A program made the position numbers and the translations under genes. Positions 34,585-44,681 of a stretch of DNA of 64,000 nt are shown here, in pieces. The notes under the pieces are model-generated. The model ran no database searches and was not told the origin of the DNA. It was given only the letters and a program-made list of their open reading frames with translations. Source of the DNA: Azophilus sp965221755 (GTDB lineage Bacteria; Pseudomonadota; Gammaproteobacteria; Pseudomonadales; Azotimanducaceae); assembly GCA_965221755.1 (NCBI GenBank), contig OZ244921.1, forward strand, positions 248,001-312,000, in the 5' to 3' direction. Within the stretch, counting starts at the first letter, position 1. Each line of letters begins with the position of its first letter.

Positions 34585-36260
34585 AGTTCTGGCGTCACCA
34601 TGCCGTGCTCGGCCTGTTCCTCGCGGGCTGCGTTGCGCTTGCCGCCCGGGTGGTTTACCTGGCGCTGCTCGACAAGGACTTCCTGCAGGACCAAGGGGAC
34701 GCCCGTTCGGTGCGGGAAGTCGTCATCCCGTCGCGCCGGGGCGTCATCTACGACCGCCTCGACGAGCCGTTGGCGATCAGCACGCCGGTGGTGGCCGTCT
34801 GGAGCGATCCGAGCCAAAGAAAGCTGAGCCGCGCCGACATCGACCGCTTGGCCCCTCTGCTGGGGCGGGATGCGGAGCGGCTGGAGGAGCACCTGAACCG
34901 CCATGCGGACAAGGCTTTCGTCTATCTCAAGCGGCGGCTCTCCTGGACCGCTGCGGAGCGCGTCCGGGCCTTGGCGATAGAGGGTCTGCACTTTCGCGAG
35001 GAGTACCGGCGCTACTACCTCGGCGCCGAGACCGCCGCCCATGTGGTGGGGGTGACCAACATCGACGACCGCGGCCTTGAGGGCGTCGAGCTGGCTTTTG
35101 ACGACCTGCTGAGCGGCGAGCATGGACGCAAGGTCGTGCTCAAGGACCGACTCGGCGCGACCATCCGGGACCTGGAGTACATCGCCGCGCCGCGCCTCGG
35201 CCAGGACATCGCGCTCAGCATTGACCTGCGCCTGCAGTACTTCGCCTACCGGGAGCTCAAGGATGCGGTGGCCGGGCACCAAGCGGCCTCGGGTTCCATC
35301 GTCATTCTCGATGCCCGCACCGGGGAGATTCTCGCCTTGGTGAACTCCCCGTCCTACAACCCCAACGAATCCCTTGAGCTCGGATTTGCCGGGATGCGCA
35401 ACCGGGCGGTGACCGACAGCTATGAACCGGGGTCCACGATCAAGCCCTTCGCCGTGCTGGCGGCGCTGGAGACGGGCGAGTACCGGCCGGATACCGTGGT
35501 GGACACCGCGCCCGGCTATTGGGCGGTGCGCCGCAAGCTGATTGAGGATCCGGTCAACTACGGGGAGTTGACGCTGGCCGGCATCGTGCGCAAGTCGAGC
35601 CAGGTCGGCATTTCCAAGGTGGCCTTGGACCTGCCGGAGCGGGCCGTGTTCGAGGTGCTGCAGCGGGCCGGGATCGGCGATTTCATTGGCAGCGGACTGC
35701 CCGGCGAGGCGATCGGCACCTTTGACGACTCCGGTCTGCGCAGCGAGGTGGTGCGCGCCACCCTCGCCTACGGCTACGGCCTGAGCGTTTCGCCTCTGCA
35801 GCTTGCCCAAGCCTATTTGTCCATCGCCAATGACGGCGTTCGCCTGCCGCTCAGCGTCATCAAGCTCCGTCAGCCCGCCCAAGGCGAACGGGTGTTCGCA
35901 GCGGCCATGACTCGGCAACTGCTGTCGATGATGGAAGGGGTCACGGAGCGGACGGGCACGGCGCCCGGCGCGCGGCTGGCCGGCTATCGGGTGGCCGGCA
36001 AGACCGGGACCGCCCGTTTGGTCAGCGGCGGCGGCTACACCGATCAGCGCCACGTGGCGTTGTTCGCCGGGGTGGTGCCGCTGACGGCTCCGCGGATCGT
36101 CATGGTGGTGGTGATCAACCAGCCCGGCGGCCCGCAGATCAGCGGCGGCGCCGTTGCCGCGCCGATTTTCGCCCGGGTCGCGGAGCGCGCGTTGCGCCTG
36201 TTGGGGGTTGCCCCCGATGCCCAGCGCTTGATCGCCGCCGTCGATGGGAGGGCGCCATGA
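34581..36260 (+). CDS. ftsI: Septal peptidoglycan transpeptidase FtsI (PBP3)
   Basis: 559 aa class B penicillin-binding protein. N-terminal membrane helix, dimerisation domain with RRGVIYDR, then the transpeptidase domain with acyl-enzyme SxxK (STIK, S285) and KTGT (about K474). The middle motif, normally SxN, reads SSQ (339-341, in VRKSSQVGISKVAL). Position and neighbours identify it as FtsI. Confidence 0.95.
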   Translation: MKFWRHHAVLGLFLAGCVALAARVVYLALLDKDFLQDQGDARSVREVVIPSRRGVIYDRLDEPLAISTPVVAVWSDPSQRKLSRADIDRLAPLLGRDAERLEEHLNRHADKAFVYLKRRLSWTAAERVRALAIEGLHFREEYRRYYLGAETAAHVVGVTNIDDRGLEGVELAFDDLLSGEHGRKVVLKDRLGATIRDLEYIAAPRLGQDIALSIDLRLQYFAYRELKDAVAGHQAASGSIVILDARTGEILALVNSPSYNPNESLELGFAGMRNRAVTDSYEPGSTIKPFAVLAALETGEYRPDTVVDTAPGYWAVRRKLIEDPVNYGELTLAGIVRKSSQVGISKVALDLPERAVFEVLQRAGIGDFIGSGLPGEAIGTFDDSGLRSEVVRATLAYGYGLSVSPLQLAQAYLSIANDGVRLPLSVIKLRQPAQGERVFAAAMTRQLLSMMEGVTERTGTAPGARLAGYRVAGKTGTARLVSGGGYTDQRHVALFAGVVPLTAPRIVMVVVINQPGGPQISGGAVAAPIFARVAERALRLLGVAPDAQRLIAAVDGRAP

Positions 36261-37708
36261 GCGGGTCGAGCTTGCGCCAGTTGATCGGCAAGCCCGACGC
36301 GCCTGCCTTGGAAATCGCCGGGCTGTCCGAAGACTCTCGCCTGATCCAGCCGGGCGAAGCCTTCATCGCCGTTCGGGGCGCGGCCTTCGATGGCCACGAC
36401 TACGCGGCCCAAGCGGTGGGCCGGGGCGCGGCCTGCGTGCTGGCGGAACGGCCGCTGCCGGGCCTCGGCGCGCCGGTGGTGCGGATTGAGAACCTGCGGG
36501 CGCGGCGCGGGGCGCTGGCCGACAAGTTCTACGGCGCGCCCAGCCGCGCGCTGACGTGCGTCGGCGTCACCGGCACCAACGGCAAGACGACCATCGCCCA
36601 CCAGCTGGCCAGCCTCGCCAATCAAGCGGCGGGCCTCGACGCCGCCTACATGGGCACCATCGGTTGGGGACGGCCGAGCCGGTTGGCGCCGTCGCGCCTG
36701 ACCACGGAGGGCGCCGTCCTCACCCACAAGCGCTTGGCTTGCCTGCGCCAACGGGGCTGCGCTTGGGTGGCGCTGGAAGTGAGCTCCCATGCCTTGGCCC
36801 AAGGCCGCGCCGATGCGATCGCCTTCGATTACGCGGTCTTTTCCAATCTCACGCGGGACCATCTGGACTACCACGCCGACTTTGCGGCCTATGGGGCGGC
36901 CAAACGGCGGCTGTTCGAGTTCCCTTCGCTGCGCTGCGCCCTCATCAACATCGACGACGAGTTCGGTCGGGGACTGGCCCGCAGCCTGGCGCCGGTGGAC
37001 GTGCTGACCTACGGCAAAGGGCCGGCGGACATCTCCTGGGACGACGTCGAGCATCGAGTGGATGGCATCAAGGCTCGGCTGCGCACCCCTTGGGGCAGCG
37101 CTTGGGTGGCGGCGCCGGTGTGCGGCGACTTCGGCTTGGCCAATCTGGCCGCCGCCGTCGGCTTGCTGGCCGCCGCCGGACAGCCCTTGGCGGCAGTCTG
37201 CGAGGCCGCCGGCGCCTTGCCGCCGGTGCCGGGGCGCATGGAGTTCCTGCGCGCCGCGGGGCGCCCCACCGTGGTGGTCGATTACGCCCACACGCCGGAT
37301 GCGCTCGCCAAGGCGCTCGCCGCGGCCCGCCGCCATGCCGAGGGCGCCTTGGCGTGCGTGGTCGGCTGCGGCGGCGGCCGCGACGCCGGCAAGCGGCCGA
37401 TGATGGGGCGCATCGCCGCGGCCTTGGCCGACCGGGTTTGGCTGACCAGCGACAACCCGCGCCGCGAAGATCCGCTGGCCATCATGCGCGACATGGCGGC
37501 CGGCATCGAGGATGCGTCGCCGGTGACCTTGGAGGCCGATCGCGGTGCCGCCATCGCCGCCGCCATCGCCGGCGCCGATGCCCGGGATTGGGTCGTGGTC
37601 GCCGGCAAGGGCCACGAGGACGCCCAGGAGATCGGCGGCCATCGGCACCCGTTCAGCGACCGGGAGGCCGTGCGCGAGGCCTTGGGCCTGCCGCAGGGGG
37701 ACGCCTGA
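36257..37708 (+). CDS. murE: UDP-MurNAc-tripeptide synthetase MurE
   Basis: 483 aa Mur ligase adding the third stem residue. ATP loop GVTGTNGKTTIAHQL; LTTEGA and VALEVSSHALAQGR in the central domain; DNPRREDP in the C-terminal domain, the motif associated with meso-diaminopimelate specificity. The stop overlaps mraY (TGATG), leaving no room for the murF gene that normally follows. Confidence 0.95.
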   Translation: MSGSSLRQLIGKPDAPALEIAGLSEDSRLIQPGEAFIAVRGAAFDGHDYAAQAVGRGAACVLAERPLPGLGAPVVRIENLRARRGALADKFYGAPSRALTCVGVTGTNGKTTIAHQLASLANQAAGLDAAYMGTIGWGRPSRLAPSRLTTEGAVLTHKRLACLRQRGCAWVALEVSSHALAQGRADAIAFDYAVFSNLTRDHLDYHADFAAYGAAKRRLFEFPSLRCALINIDDEFGRGLARSLAPVDVLTYGKGPADISWDDVEHRVDGIKARLRTPWGSAWVAAPVCGDFGLANLAAAVGLLAAAGQPLAAVCEAAGALPPVPGRMEFLRAAGRPTVVVDYAHTPDALAKALAAARRHAEGALACVVGCGGGRDAGKRPMMGRIAAALADRVWLTSDNPRREDPLAIMRDMAAGIEDASPVTLEADRGAAIAAAIAGADARDWVVVAGKGHEDAQEIGGHRHPFSDREAVREALGLPQGDA

Positions 37709-38790
37709 TGCTGCTCTGGCTCACCGACCATCTGGCCCAATTCATCAGCGGCTTCGAGGTCTTTCAGTACCTGACCTTCCGCACCATGGTCAGCTTGGTG
37801 ACGGCGCTTATCCTGTCGCTGCTCATCGGCCCTTGGGTGATCGACCGCCTGGGCCGCCACCAGATCGGCCAGCCGGTGCGCGGCGACGGCCCGAAAAGCC
37901 ACTTCAGCAAGGCGGGCACCCCGACCATGGGCGGGGCCTTGATCCTGATCGTCATTCTCTTCACCACCTTGATGTGGGGCGAGCTCGGCAACCGCTACGT
38001 CTGGACGGTGCTGCTGGTCACCTTGGCCTTTGGCGGCATTGGCTGGGCGGACGACTACCTCAAGATCCGGCGCCGGAACTCCGACGGCCTGGCGGCCCGG
38101 ACCAAGTACGCCTGGCAGTCGCTGTTCGGGCTGGCGGCGGCGCTGTTCCTCTACTTGAGCGCGGAGCTGCCGGCGGAGACCGACCTGATCGTGCCGTTCT
38201 TCAAAACGGTCGCCATTTCCTTGGGCGTGGGCTACGTGGCGGTGGCCTACCTCGTCATCGTCGGCATGAGCAACGCCGTCAACCTGACCGATGGCTTGGA
38301 CGGGCTGGCGATTCTGCCCACGGTGATGGTCGGCGCGGCCTTGGGACTGATCGCCTACTTGGCCGGCCATGTGGAGTTCGCCAACTACCTGCAGATTCCC
38401 CACATCCCCCAAGCCGGCGAACTGGCCGTGTTCTGCGGCGCGTTGATTGGCGCCGGCCTCGGCTTCCTGTGGTTCAACGCCTACCCCGCCGAAGTGATCA
38501 TGGGCGATGTGGGCGCCTTGGCGCTGGGGGCGGCCTTGGCGGTGGTGGCCATCATCGTGCGCCATGAGATCGTGCTGCTGATCATGGGCGGCTTGTTCGT
38601 GATCGAGACCGCGTCGGTCATCATCCAAGTGGCCTCCTATCGCCTCACCGGGCGGCGCATCTTTCGCATGGCGCCCATTCACCATCACTTTGAACTCAAG
38701 GGTTGGCCGGAGCCGCGGGTGATCGTGCGCTTCTGGATCCTGAGCCTGGTGCTGGTGCTGGTCGGCCTTTCCACGTTGAAGCTGAGGTAG
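37708..38790 (+). CDS. mraY: Phospho-MurNAc-pentapeptide transferase MraY
   Basis: 360 aa polytopic enzyme making lipid I. About ten membrane helices; DGPKSHFSKAGTPTMGG, GWADDYLK (catalytic DD), NLTDGLDGLA, FNAYPAEVIMGDVGALALG and the MAPIHHHFELKGWPE loop are all intact. It begins inside the murE stop codon. Confidence 0.97.
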   Translation: MLLWLTDHLAQFISGFEVFQYLTFRTMVSLVTALILSLLIGPWVIDRLGRHQIGQPVRGDGPKSHFSKAGTPTMGGALILIVILFTTLMWGELGNRYVWTVLLVTLAFGGIGWADDYLKIRRRNSDGLAARTKYAWQSLFGLAAALFLYLSAELPAETDLIVPFFKTVAISLGVGYVAVAYLVIVGMSNAVNLTDGLDGLAILPTVMVGAALGLIAYLAGHVEFANYLQIPHIPQAGELAVFCGALIGAGLGFLWFNAYPAEVIMGDVGALALGAALAVVAIIVRHEIVLLIMGGLFVIETASVIIQVASYRLTGRRIFRMAPIHHHFELKGWPEPRVIVRFWILSLVLVLVGLSTLKLR

Positions 38791-38792
38791 GC

Positions 38793-40124
38793 ATGACCCA
38801 GCGCACGTTGATCGTTGGCCTCGGCGTGACCGGCCTCTCCTGCATCAGGCACTTGTCCGAACGCGACCAATTGACCGTCCTTGACACCCGGGAGCAGCCG
38901 CCGGGACTGGCCGAGGCCCGGGCGCAGCATCCCGGAATCGACTATCGGCTCGGCGTTCGCGACATTGATTTCGCGCCTTTCGACCGGGTGATCCTAAGCC
39001 CCGGCTTGAAGCTGCAAAGCCCTCTGGGAAGACGCATTCGGGCATCGGGCCTGCCCGTGTTGAGCGACATCGACCTGTTTTGCCGGGCGGTGGACGAACC
39101 CGTCTATGCGATCACGGGCACCAACGGCAAGAGCTCGGTGACCGCTTGGACGGGACACGCATTGGCCGAGCTCAACCACCGTCCCGGCGTCGGCGGCAAC
39201 CTTGGCGAAGCCGCACTGGACACCATCGGCCCGGATCGGGACTGCTACGTGCTCGAATTGTCCAGCTTCCAATTGGAGCGCATGCAGACCTATCCCTACC
39301 GGGCCGCGACCGTCCTCAACGTCAGCGCCGACCATCTCGATCATCATGCGAGCTTGGCGGACTACGCCGCCGCCAAGCGCCGCATCTACCTTCGGGCGGA
39401 ACGGCTCGTCGTCAATCGGGACGACCCCTTAAGCCAACCCGACGCGGACGCCGGAGGCAGCGCGGTCACCTTCGGGGCCGGCCCGCCGGCGACCGGCCAG
39501 TGGGGCGTGCGCGCCTTCGGCGGCGAGCGTTGGCTGGCCAAGGGCGGGCAAGCCGTGGTCGAAGCCCGCCGACTGCCCCTCGCCGGCGGCCACAACGAAA
39601 GCAACGCGCTGGCGGTGATGGCCCTGATCTGCGGCAGCGAAAACGGCGGCGGGCTTGGCGCGCTCGGCGAATCGGTCCTCGGCTATCGAGGCCTGGCCCA
39701 CCGCTGCGAGGTCGTCGGCGTGGTGGATGGCGTCACCTACATCAACGACTCCAAGGCCACCAACCCCGGCGCCACGCTGGCGGCGTTGAGCAGCCTCTCC
39801 GGCGGGCCGGGCCGCATCGTGCTGATTGCCGGGGGCGAGGGCAAAGGCGCCGATTTTGCGGCTTTGGGCCAAGCCATCGCCGCCTGCGGCTGCGGCTTGA
39901 TCCCCATTGGCCAGGACGGCTCGGCGATTGCCGGAGCCGCGGGCCTCGGAGTGCCCGGCGGCCGCCCGCGCCGCTTGGCGGAGGCGGTGCGCCAAGCCGC
40001 CCTCTGCGCCCGGCCGGGGGATGCGGTGCTGCTGTCGCCGGCCTGCGCGAGCTTCGACCACTTCAGCGACTTCCGCGCCCGAGGCGAGGCGTTTCGCGCC
40101 TTGGTCAAGGAGCTTAGGCCATGA
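38793..40124 (+). CDS. murD: UDP-MurNAc-L-alanine:D-glutamate ligase MurD
   Basis: 443 aa. N-terminal Rossmann-like domain (TLIVGLGVTGLSC...LSPGL), ATP loop AITGTNGKSSVTAW, VLELSSFQLE, NVSADHLDHH, and the C-terminal INDSKATNPGATLAAL and LLSPACASFDHFSDF motifs. ATG 38793 is two bases after the mraY stop; ATGA overlap with ftsW. Confidence 0.96.
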   Translation: MTQRTLIVGLGVTGLSCIRHLSERDQLTVLDTREQPPGLAEARAQHPGIDYRLGVRDIDFAPFDRVILSPGLKLQSPLGRRIRASGLPVLSDIDLFCRAVDEPVYAITGTNGKSSVTAWTGHALAELNHRPGVGGNLGEAALDTIGPDRDCYVLELSSFQLERMQTYPYRAATVLNVSADHLDHHASLADYAAAKRRIYLRAERLVVNRDDPLSQPDADAGGSAVTFGAGPPATGQWGVRAFGGERWLAKGGQAVVEARRLPLAGGHNESNALAVMALICGSENGGGLGALGESVLGYRGLAHRCEVVGVVDGVTYINDSKATNPGATLAALSSLSGGPGRIVLIAGGEGKGADFAALGQAIAACGCGLIPIGQDGSAIAGAAGLGVPGGRPRRLAEAVRQAALCARPGDAVLLSPACASFDHFSDFRARGEAFRALVKELRP

Positions 40125-41197
40125 TTCGCCTTGATGCGCCGCTCATGGTCTCCTGGAGCTTGGTGCTGGGCTTCGGCCTGGTCATGGTGGCGTCCGCCTC
40201 CGTGGCCATGGAGACGCCCTTCCTAGCCCGTCACGGCATCTACCTGAGCATGGGACTGATGGGCTTTCTCCTCATGCTGTGCGTGCCCCTCAAGTTCTGG
40301 AGCCACGCCCATCAGCCGGCCTTGGCCGGCGCTTTGGCGCTTTGCGCCCTGGTGCTCGTTCCCGGCTTTGCCGAGGAGGTCAAGGGCGCCCGGCGCTGGA
40401 TCGACCTCGGCAGCTTCAGCCTGCAGCCGGCGGAGATCGCCAAGGCCGCCATGATCGTCCATTGGGCCGGGTTCCTGGCCCGGCGTGACGAGGCCTTGCG
40501 CCAGTCGCCCCGGCCGGCGCTGCTGCCGCTGGTTGGGTTCGCGGCCTTGGCGGCGCTGCTGATCCTGCAACGGGACTTCGGCAACGTGGCGGTGCTGAGC
40601 GCGGTGCTCATCGCCATGCTGTTCCTGGCGGGGCTGCGGCTGCGCTACCTCGGCCTGCTGGCGCTGGTCGGCGCGTTGGCCTTGGCGGCCTTGATCTGGA
40701 TGGAGCCCTACCGCATGCAGCGGCTGGTCAGCTTCAGCGATCCTTGGGCGTCGGCCTTCGACAGCGGCTATCAACTGACCCACTCGCTGATCGCCTTCGG
40801 CCGGGGCGAAGTGTTCGGCTTGGGCCTCGGCGAGGGCATCCAGAAGCTTTGGTACCTGCCCGAGGCCCATCACGACTTCATATTCGCCGTGATCGCGGAG
40901 GAGCTGGGCTTGGTCGGCGCCCTGGCCCTCATGGCATTGCTGGGGCTGATGGTCTCGCGCATCCTGCGCACCGCCCGCATGGCCATCGGCGACGGCGACA
41001 AGTTCGCGGGCTACCTGTGCTACGGGGTGGCGCTGTTGCTGGGCGTGCAGACGCTCATCAACGTTGGGGTGGCCACCGGCAGCCTGCCCACCAAGGGGCT
41101 GACCATGCCGTTCATCAGCTACGGCGGCAACAGCCTCATCGTGTGCGCGGTGCTGATGGGCTGGGTCGGCCGGGCGCAGTTGGAGCGGGGCTCGTGA
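40121..41197 (+). CDS. ftsW: Septal SEDS glycosyltransferase FtsW
   Basis: 358 aa SEDS protein partnering FtsI. Multiple membrane helices; GARRWIDLGSFSLQPAEIAK, LQRDFGNVAVL, HDFIFAVIAEELGLVG and the C-terminal LPTKGLTMPFISYGGNSL are diagnostic. It is somewhat shorter than E. coli FtsW at the N-terminus. Its stop overlaps murC by one base; murG, normally between them, is absent. Confidence 0.95.
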   Translation: MIRLDAPLMVSWSLVLGFGLVMVASASVAMETPFLARHGIYLSMGLMGFLLMLCVPLKFWSHAHQPALAGALALCALVLVPGFAEEVKGARRWIDLGSFSLQPAEIAKAAMIVHWAGFLARRDEALRQSPRPALLPLVGFAALAALLILQRDFGNVAVLSAVLIAMLFLAGLRLRYLGLLALVGALALAALIWMEPYRMQRLVSFSDPWASAFDSGYQLTHSLIAFGRGEVFGLGLGEGIQKLWYLPEAHHDFIFAVIAEELGLVGALALMALLGLMVSRILRTARMAIGDGDKFAGYLCYGVALLLGVQTLINVGVATGSLPTKGLTMPFISYGGNSLIVCAVLMGWVGRAQLERGS

Positions 41198-42633
41198 TGG
41201 GCGCCGGCAACCGCCAACCAGCGGCGGCGGCCGAAGTGCCGGGCATGGGGCGCGTGCGGCGCGTCCACTTCGTCGGCATCGGCGGGGCCGGGATGTCCGG
41301 CATCGCCGAGGTGATGCGCAACCTGGGCTATGCGGTTTCGGGTTCGGACCTGCGCGCGTCGTCGGCCACCGAGCGTTTGGCCGCGCTGGGCGCGACGGTC
41401 CATGCAGGCCACGCCGCCGAGCAGGTGGCAGGCGCCGATGTCGTGGTGCGGTCGAGCGCCGTTGACGAGTCCAACCCGGAGATCGCCAGCGCCCGCGAAC
41501 GGCGCATACCGGTCGTGGCCCGAGCCGAAATGCTGGGCGAGCTGATGCGCTACCGGCACGGCATCGCCATCGCGGGAACCCACGGCAAGACCACCACCAC
41601 CAGCCTGTTGACCGCCATCTACCAAGCGGCGGGGCTGGATCCGACGTTCGTCATCGGCGGACTGCTCGAAAGCGCCGGCGCCAACGCCCGTTTGGGAGCG
41701 AGCCGGTTCATCATCGTCGAAGCCGACGAGTCCGACGCCTCCTTTCTGCACTTGCAGCCCATGCTGGCCGTCATCACCAACATCGACGAAGACCACATGG
41801 CCACCTACGGCCACGACTTTGAGCGCCTGTGCGCGACCTTCCTTGAGTTCATCCACCGACTGCCCTTCTACGGCACCGTGGTGCTGTGCATCGACGACCC
41901 GGTGCTGCGCGGCCTGCTGCCCAAGGTGTCGCGGCCCATGCTCACCTACGGCTTCGCGCCGGACGCGGACTATCGCGCCGGCGCCTTGGCGGCGAATGGC
42001 CGTTGCTGGCGCTTCCGGGCACACCGTCCCGAGGGGCGCGAGCCTTTGGACATCAGCTTGGCGGCCCCGGGCGAGCACAATGTGCGCAACGCCTTGGCGG
42101 CCATTGCCGCAGCCACCCATGAGGGGGTTGCCGATGCGGCCATTCGCGAGGGCCTGGCCGGTTTTGCCGGCGTTGGCCGCCGCTTTCAGGTTTTTGAGGG
42201 CGTCGCGGTCGGTGGCGCCAAGGTCACCTTGGTGGATGACTACGGCCACCATCCCACGGAAATCGACGCGGTTCTGCGCACCGCCCGCAAGGTGTGGCCG
42301 GGCCGCCGCTTCGTGATGGCCTACCAACCCCACCGCTACAGCCGGACGCGGGATCAATTCGATCAGTTCGTCCGGGTGCTCTCGAGCGTGGATCAACTGA
42401 TCCTGCTCAATGTCTATGCGGCCGGCGAGCCCCCCATCCCCGGCGCCGACGGCCCCGCCCTGTGCCAAGGCATCCGCAGCCGCGGCGGCATGGCGCCGGT
42501 CTTCGCCGTCGATCCGGGCGAGGCCCTGGAGTTGCTGCCGGGCATCGTGCGCCGCGGCGACGTCGTGCTGGTTCAGGGCGCCGGCAACGTCAGTGAGATA
42601 TCCAACCGCCTGCGGGGCCGACATGCTGCGTAG
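41197..42633 (+). CDS. murC: UDP-MurNAc:L-alanine ligase MurC
   Basis: 478 aa. VHFVGIGGAGMSGIAEVM, ATP loop AIAGTHGKTTTTSLL, VEADESDASFL, NIDEDHM, GVGRRFQ, DDYGHHPTEI and AYQPHRYSRT are all present. The frame is open far upstream inside ftsW, but ATG 41197 gives the family length. ftsQ begins 11 bases before its end. Confidence 0.96.
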   Translation: MGAGNRQPAAAAEVPGMGRVRRVHFVGIGGAGMSGIAEVMRNLGYAVSGSDLRASSATERLAALGATVHAGHAAEQVAGADVVVRSSAVDESNPEIASARERRIPVVARAEMLGELMRYRHGIAIAGTHGKTTTTSLLTAIYQAAGLDPTFVIGGLLESAGANARLGASRFIIVEADESDASFLHLQPMLAVITNIDEDHMATYGHDFERLCATFLEFIHRLPFYGTVVLCIDDPVLRGLLPKVSRPMLTYGFAPDADYRAGALAANGRCWRFRAHRPEGREPLDISLAAPGEHNVRNALAAIAAATHEGVADAAIREGLAGFAGVGRRFQVFEGVAVGGAKVTLVDDYGHHPTEIDAVLRTARKVWPGRRFVMAYQPHRYSRTRDQFDQFVRVLSSVDQLILLNVYAAGEPPIPGADGPALCQGIRSRGGMAPVFAVDPGEALELLPGIVRRGDVVLVQGAGNVSEISNRLRGRHAA

Positions 42634-43312
42634 GCTGGGCGCCGTCGCCGCCGCGCTGGGCCTTGCGGCCGCGGCGGCGTGGATCTATGTCTCCCTCGAC
42701 CGGCCGGTGCGCCGCGTCGAGGTGGTCGGCGCCTTGGCGCCGGCCGAAGCGGCGCAGGTGCGGCGGCGGCTCACCGAACTTGCGCCCGGGCGGTTGCTGT
42801 CAACCGACCTTGGCGAGTTGCGCGAACATCTCATGGCGCTGTCCTGGCCGCGCTTGGTTCAGGTTCGGCGGGTCTGGCCGGACACCGTTTCGATCCGCAT
42901 CGAGCGTCAGTTGGTGGTGGCCAAGTGGGGTGGCGAGGGCTACCTGACGGCGGGCGGCGAACTGGTCGGCGGGCCTGACCGGGCGGTGAGCGTGCCGTTG
43001 CTCGACTGCGCGGTCGCCGCCCCGAAACGGGCGCTGGAGATCTATCAATACCTGCAGGACATCGCCGCCCAGGACGGCCTTGAGATCCGCTCATTGGCCG
43101 AGAACCCGCTGGGCGAGTGGCGGCTGGAGCTGGCCAACGGCGTGCGCGCCCAGCTCGGCGCGCACGCCCTGAGCAGCCGCATGGAGCGCTTCGTGGAAGT
43201 TCATCGGCACTTGGCCGAGGAGAGTGAGCGGGCGGTGCGCTATCTGGACCTGCGCTACGCCAACGGCGTTGCGGTGCGTTTTGGCGAACCCGAACTGCTG
43301 GCGGCGAGATGA
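42623..43312 (+). CDS. ftsQ: Cell division protein FtsQ
   Basis: 229 aa. One N-terminal membrane helix (AVAAALGLAAAAAWIYV), POTRA domain (RRVEVVGALAPAEAAQVRRRL...WPRLVQVRRVWPDTVSIRIERQ) and beta domain ending RYLDLRYANGVAVRF. It links FtsL/FtsB to the divisome. murB and ddl, which usually separate murC from ftsQ, are missing. Confidence 0.92.
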   Translation: MLRRLGAVAAALGLAAAAAWIYVSLDRPVRRVEVVGALAPAEAAQVRRRLTELAPGRLLSTDLGELREHLMALSWPRLVQVRRVWPDTVSIRIERQLVVAKWGGEGYLTAGGELVGGPDRAVSVPLLDCAVAAPKRALEIYQYLQDIAAQDGLEIRSLAENPLGEWRLELANGVRAQLGAHALSSRMERFVEVHRHLAEESERAVRYLDLRYANGVAVRFGEPELLAAR

Positions 43313-43328
43313 GGATGAGGGCGGCAAA

Positions 43329-44561
43329 GTGACAGCAGACAGCGGCACGGGGCAAATGATCGTCGGGCTGGACATCGGCACCAGCAAGGTGGCCGCCATC
43401 GTCGGCGAGGTGGCGGCGGACGGCGAATTGGAAATCAAGGGCATCGGCACCCAAGCCTCGCGGGGGCTGCGCAAGGGCGTGGTGGTGAACATCGAGTCCA
43501 CGGTGCATTCCATTCAGCGGGCCGTCGAGGAGGCGGAGCTGATGGCGGGCTGCAACATCGAGTCGGTGTACGCGGGCATCGCCGGCAGCCATGTCAAGAG
43601 CACCAACTCCCACGGCGTCGTCGCGGTGCCCGACCGGGAGGTGCTTGCCCACGACGTGGAGCGCGTCATCGACGCCGCCGAGGCGATGGCCATACCGACC
43701 GACCAGAAGATGCTCCACGTGCTGCCCCAAGAGTACATCATCGATCACCAGGACGGGGTCCGGGATCCCTTGGGCATGTCCGGGGTGCGCCTTGAGGCCA
43801 AGGTGCATTTGGTCAGCTGCGCCGCCAACGCGCTGCAGAACATCGAGAAGTGCATTGAGCGGTGCGGCTTGAAGGTCAACGGCATCGTCCTGGAGCAGTT
43901 GGCGTCAAGCTACTCGGTGCTCTCGGACGACGAGCGCCAGCTAGGCGTCTGCCTCGTGGACATCGGCGGCGGCACTTCGGACATCGCCGTTTTCACGGGC
44001 GGCGCCATTCGCCACACGGCCGTCATCCCCATCGCCGGCGACCAAGTGACCAACGACATTGCCATGGCCCTGCGCACCCCCACCCCCAATGCCGAGGAGA
44101 TCAAGATCCGCTATGGACGCGCGCTGTCCCAGCTGGCCCGGGCGGAGCAAATGATCGAGGTGCCCGGCGCCGGCGACCAGCCGCCCCGCCAACTGTCGCA
44201 GCAGACCTTGGCCGAGGTGGTGGAGCCGCGCTACGACGAACTGTTCAGCCTCATCCAGGCTGAGTTGGGCCGCAGCGGCTTCGAGGAGCTGATCGCCGCC
44301 GGCGTTGTCCTCACCGGCGGCGCCGCAAGGATGGCGGGCGTGATTGAACTCGCCGAGGAGATCTTCCACATGCCGGTCAGCCTCGGCAAGCCGAGGGCGG
44401 TCTCCGGCCTCAAGGACATCGTGCGCAACCCGATTCACGCCACCGGCGTCGGCCTGATGCTCTTCGGCAAGGATCAGCGCCGCGATGCCGGCGGCGCCGG
44501 CCAAGGCGGCAGCGGCGGTCGCATGAGCCGGCTGCGCAAGTGGCTTGCGGACAATTTTTAG
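43329..44561 (+). CDS. ftsA: Cell division actin homologue FtsA
   Basis: 410 aa. Actin fold with MIVGLDIGTSKVAAIV, DIGGGTSDIAV and VVLTGGAARMAGV; the C-terminal amphipathic helix MSRLRKWLADNF anchors it and FtsZ to the membrane. The GTG start at 43329 has GAGG upstream; an ATG at 43356 is the alternative. The last 112 bases are duplicated after the first ftsZ. Confidence 0.96.
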   Translation: MTADSGTGQMIVGLDIGTSKVAAIVGEVAADGELEIKGIGTQASRGLRKGVVVNIESTVHSIQRAVEEAELMAGCNIESVYAGIAGSHVKSTNSHGVVAVPDREVLAHDVERVIDAAEAMAIPTDQKMLHVLPQEYIIDHQDGVRDPLGMSGVRLEAKVHLVSCAANALQNIEKCIERCGLKVNGIVLEQLASSYSVLSDDERQLGVCLVDIGGGTSDIAVFTGGAIRHTAVIPIAGDQVTNDIAMALRTPTPNAEEIKIRYGRALSQLARAEQMIEVPGAGDQPPRQLSQQTLAEVVEPRYDELFSLIQAELGRSGFEELIAAGVVLTGGAARMAGVIELAEEIFHMPVSLGKPRAVSGLKDIVRNPIHATGVGLMLFGKDQRRDAGGAGQGGSGGRMSRLRKWLADNF

Positions 44562-44681
44562 CCGCAAGCCTTCAACCAGAGACCACAGCCATGCGCAGCA
44601 GCCATCACGTCATTCATCGAGCAAACCGAATTCAAGGCCCTGAAAGTCAACAACCAGCAACGCGCAACGGGAGAAAAGCCC

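Noticed and set aside
36556..37707. Out-of-frame extension of mraY through murE
   Set aside because: The upstream part is the murE shadow frame; MraY begins at 37708 by homology and base-sharing overlap.
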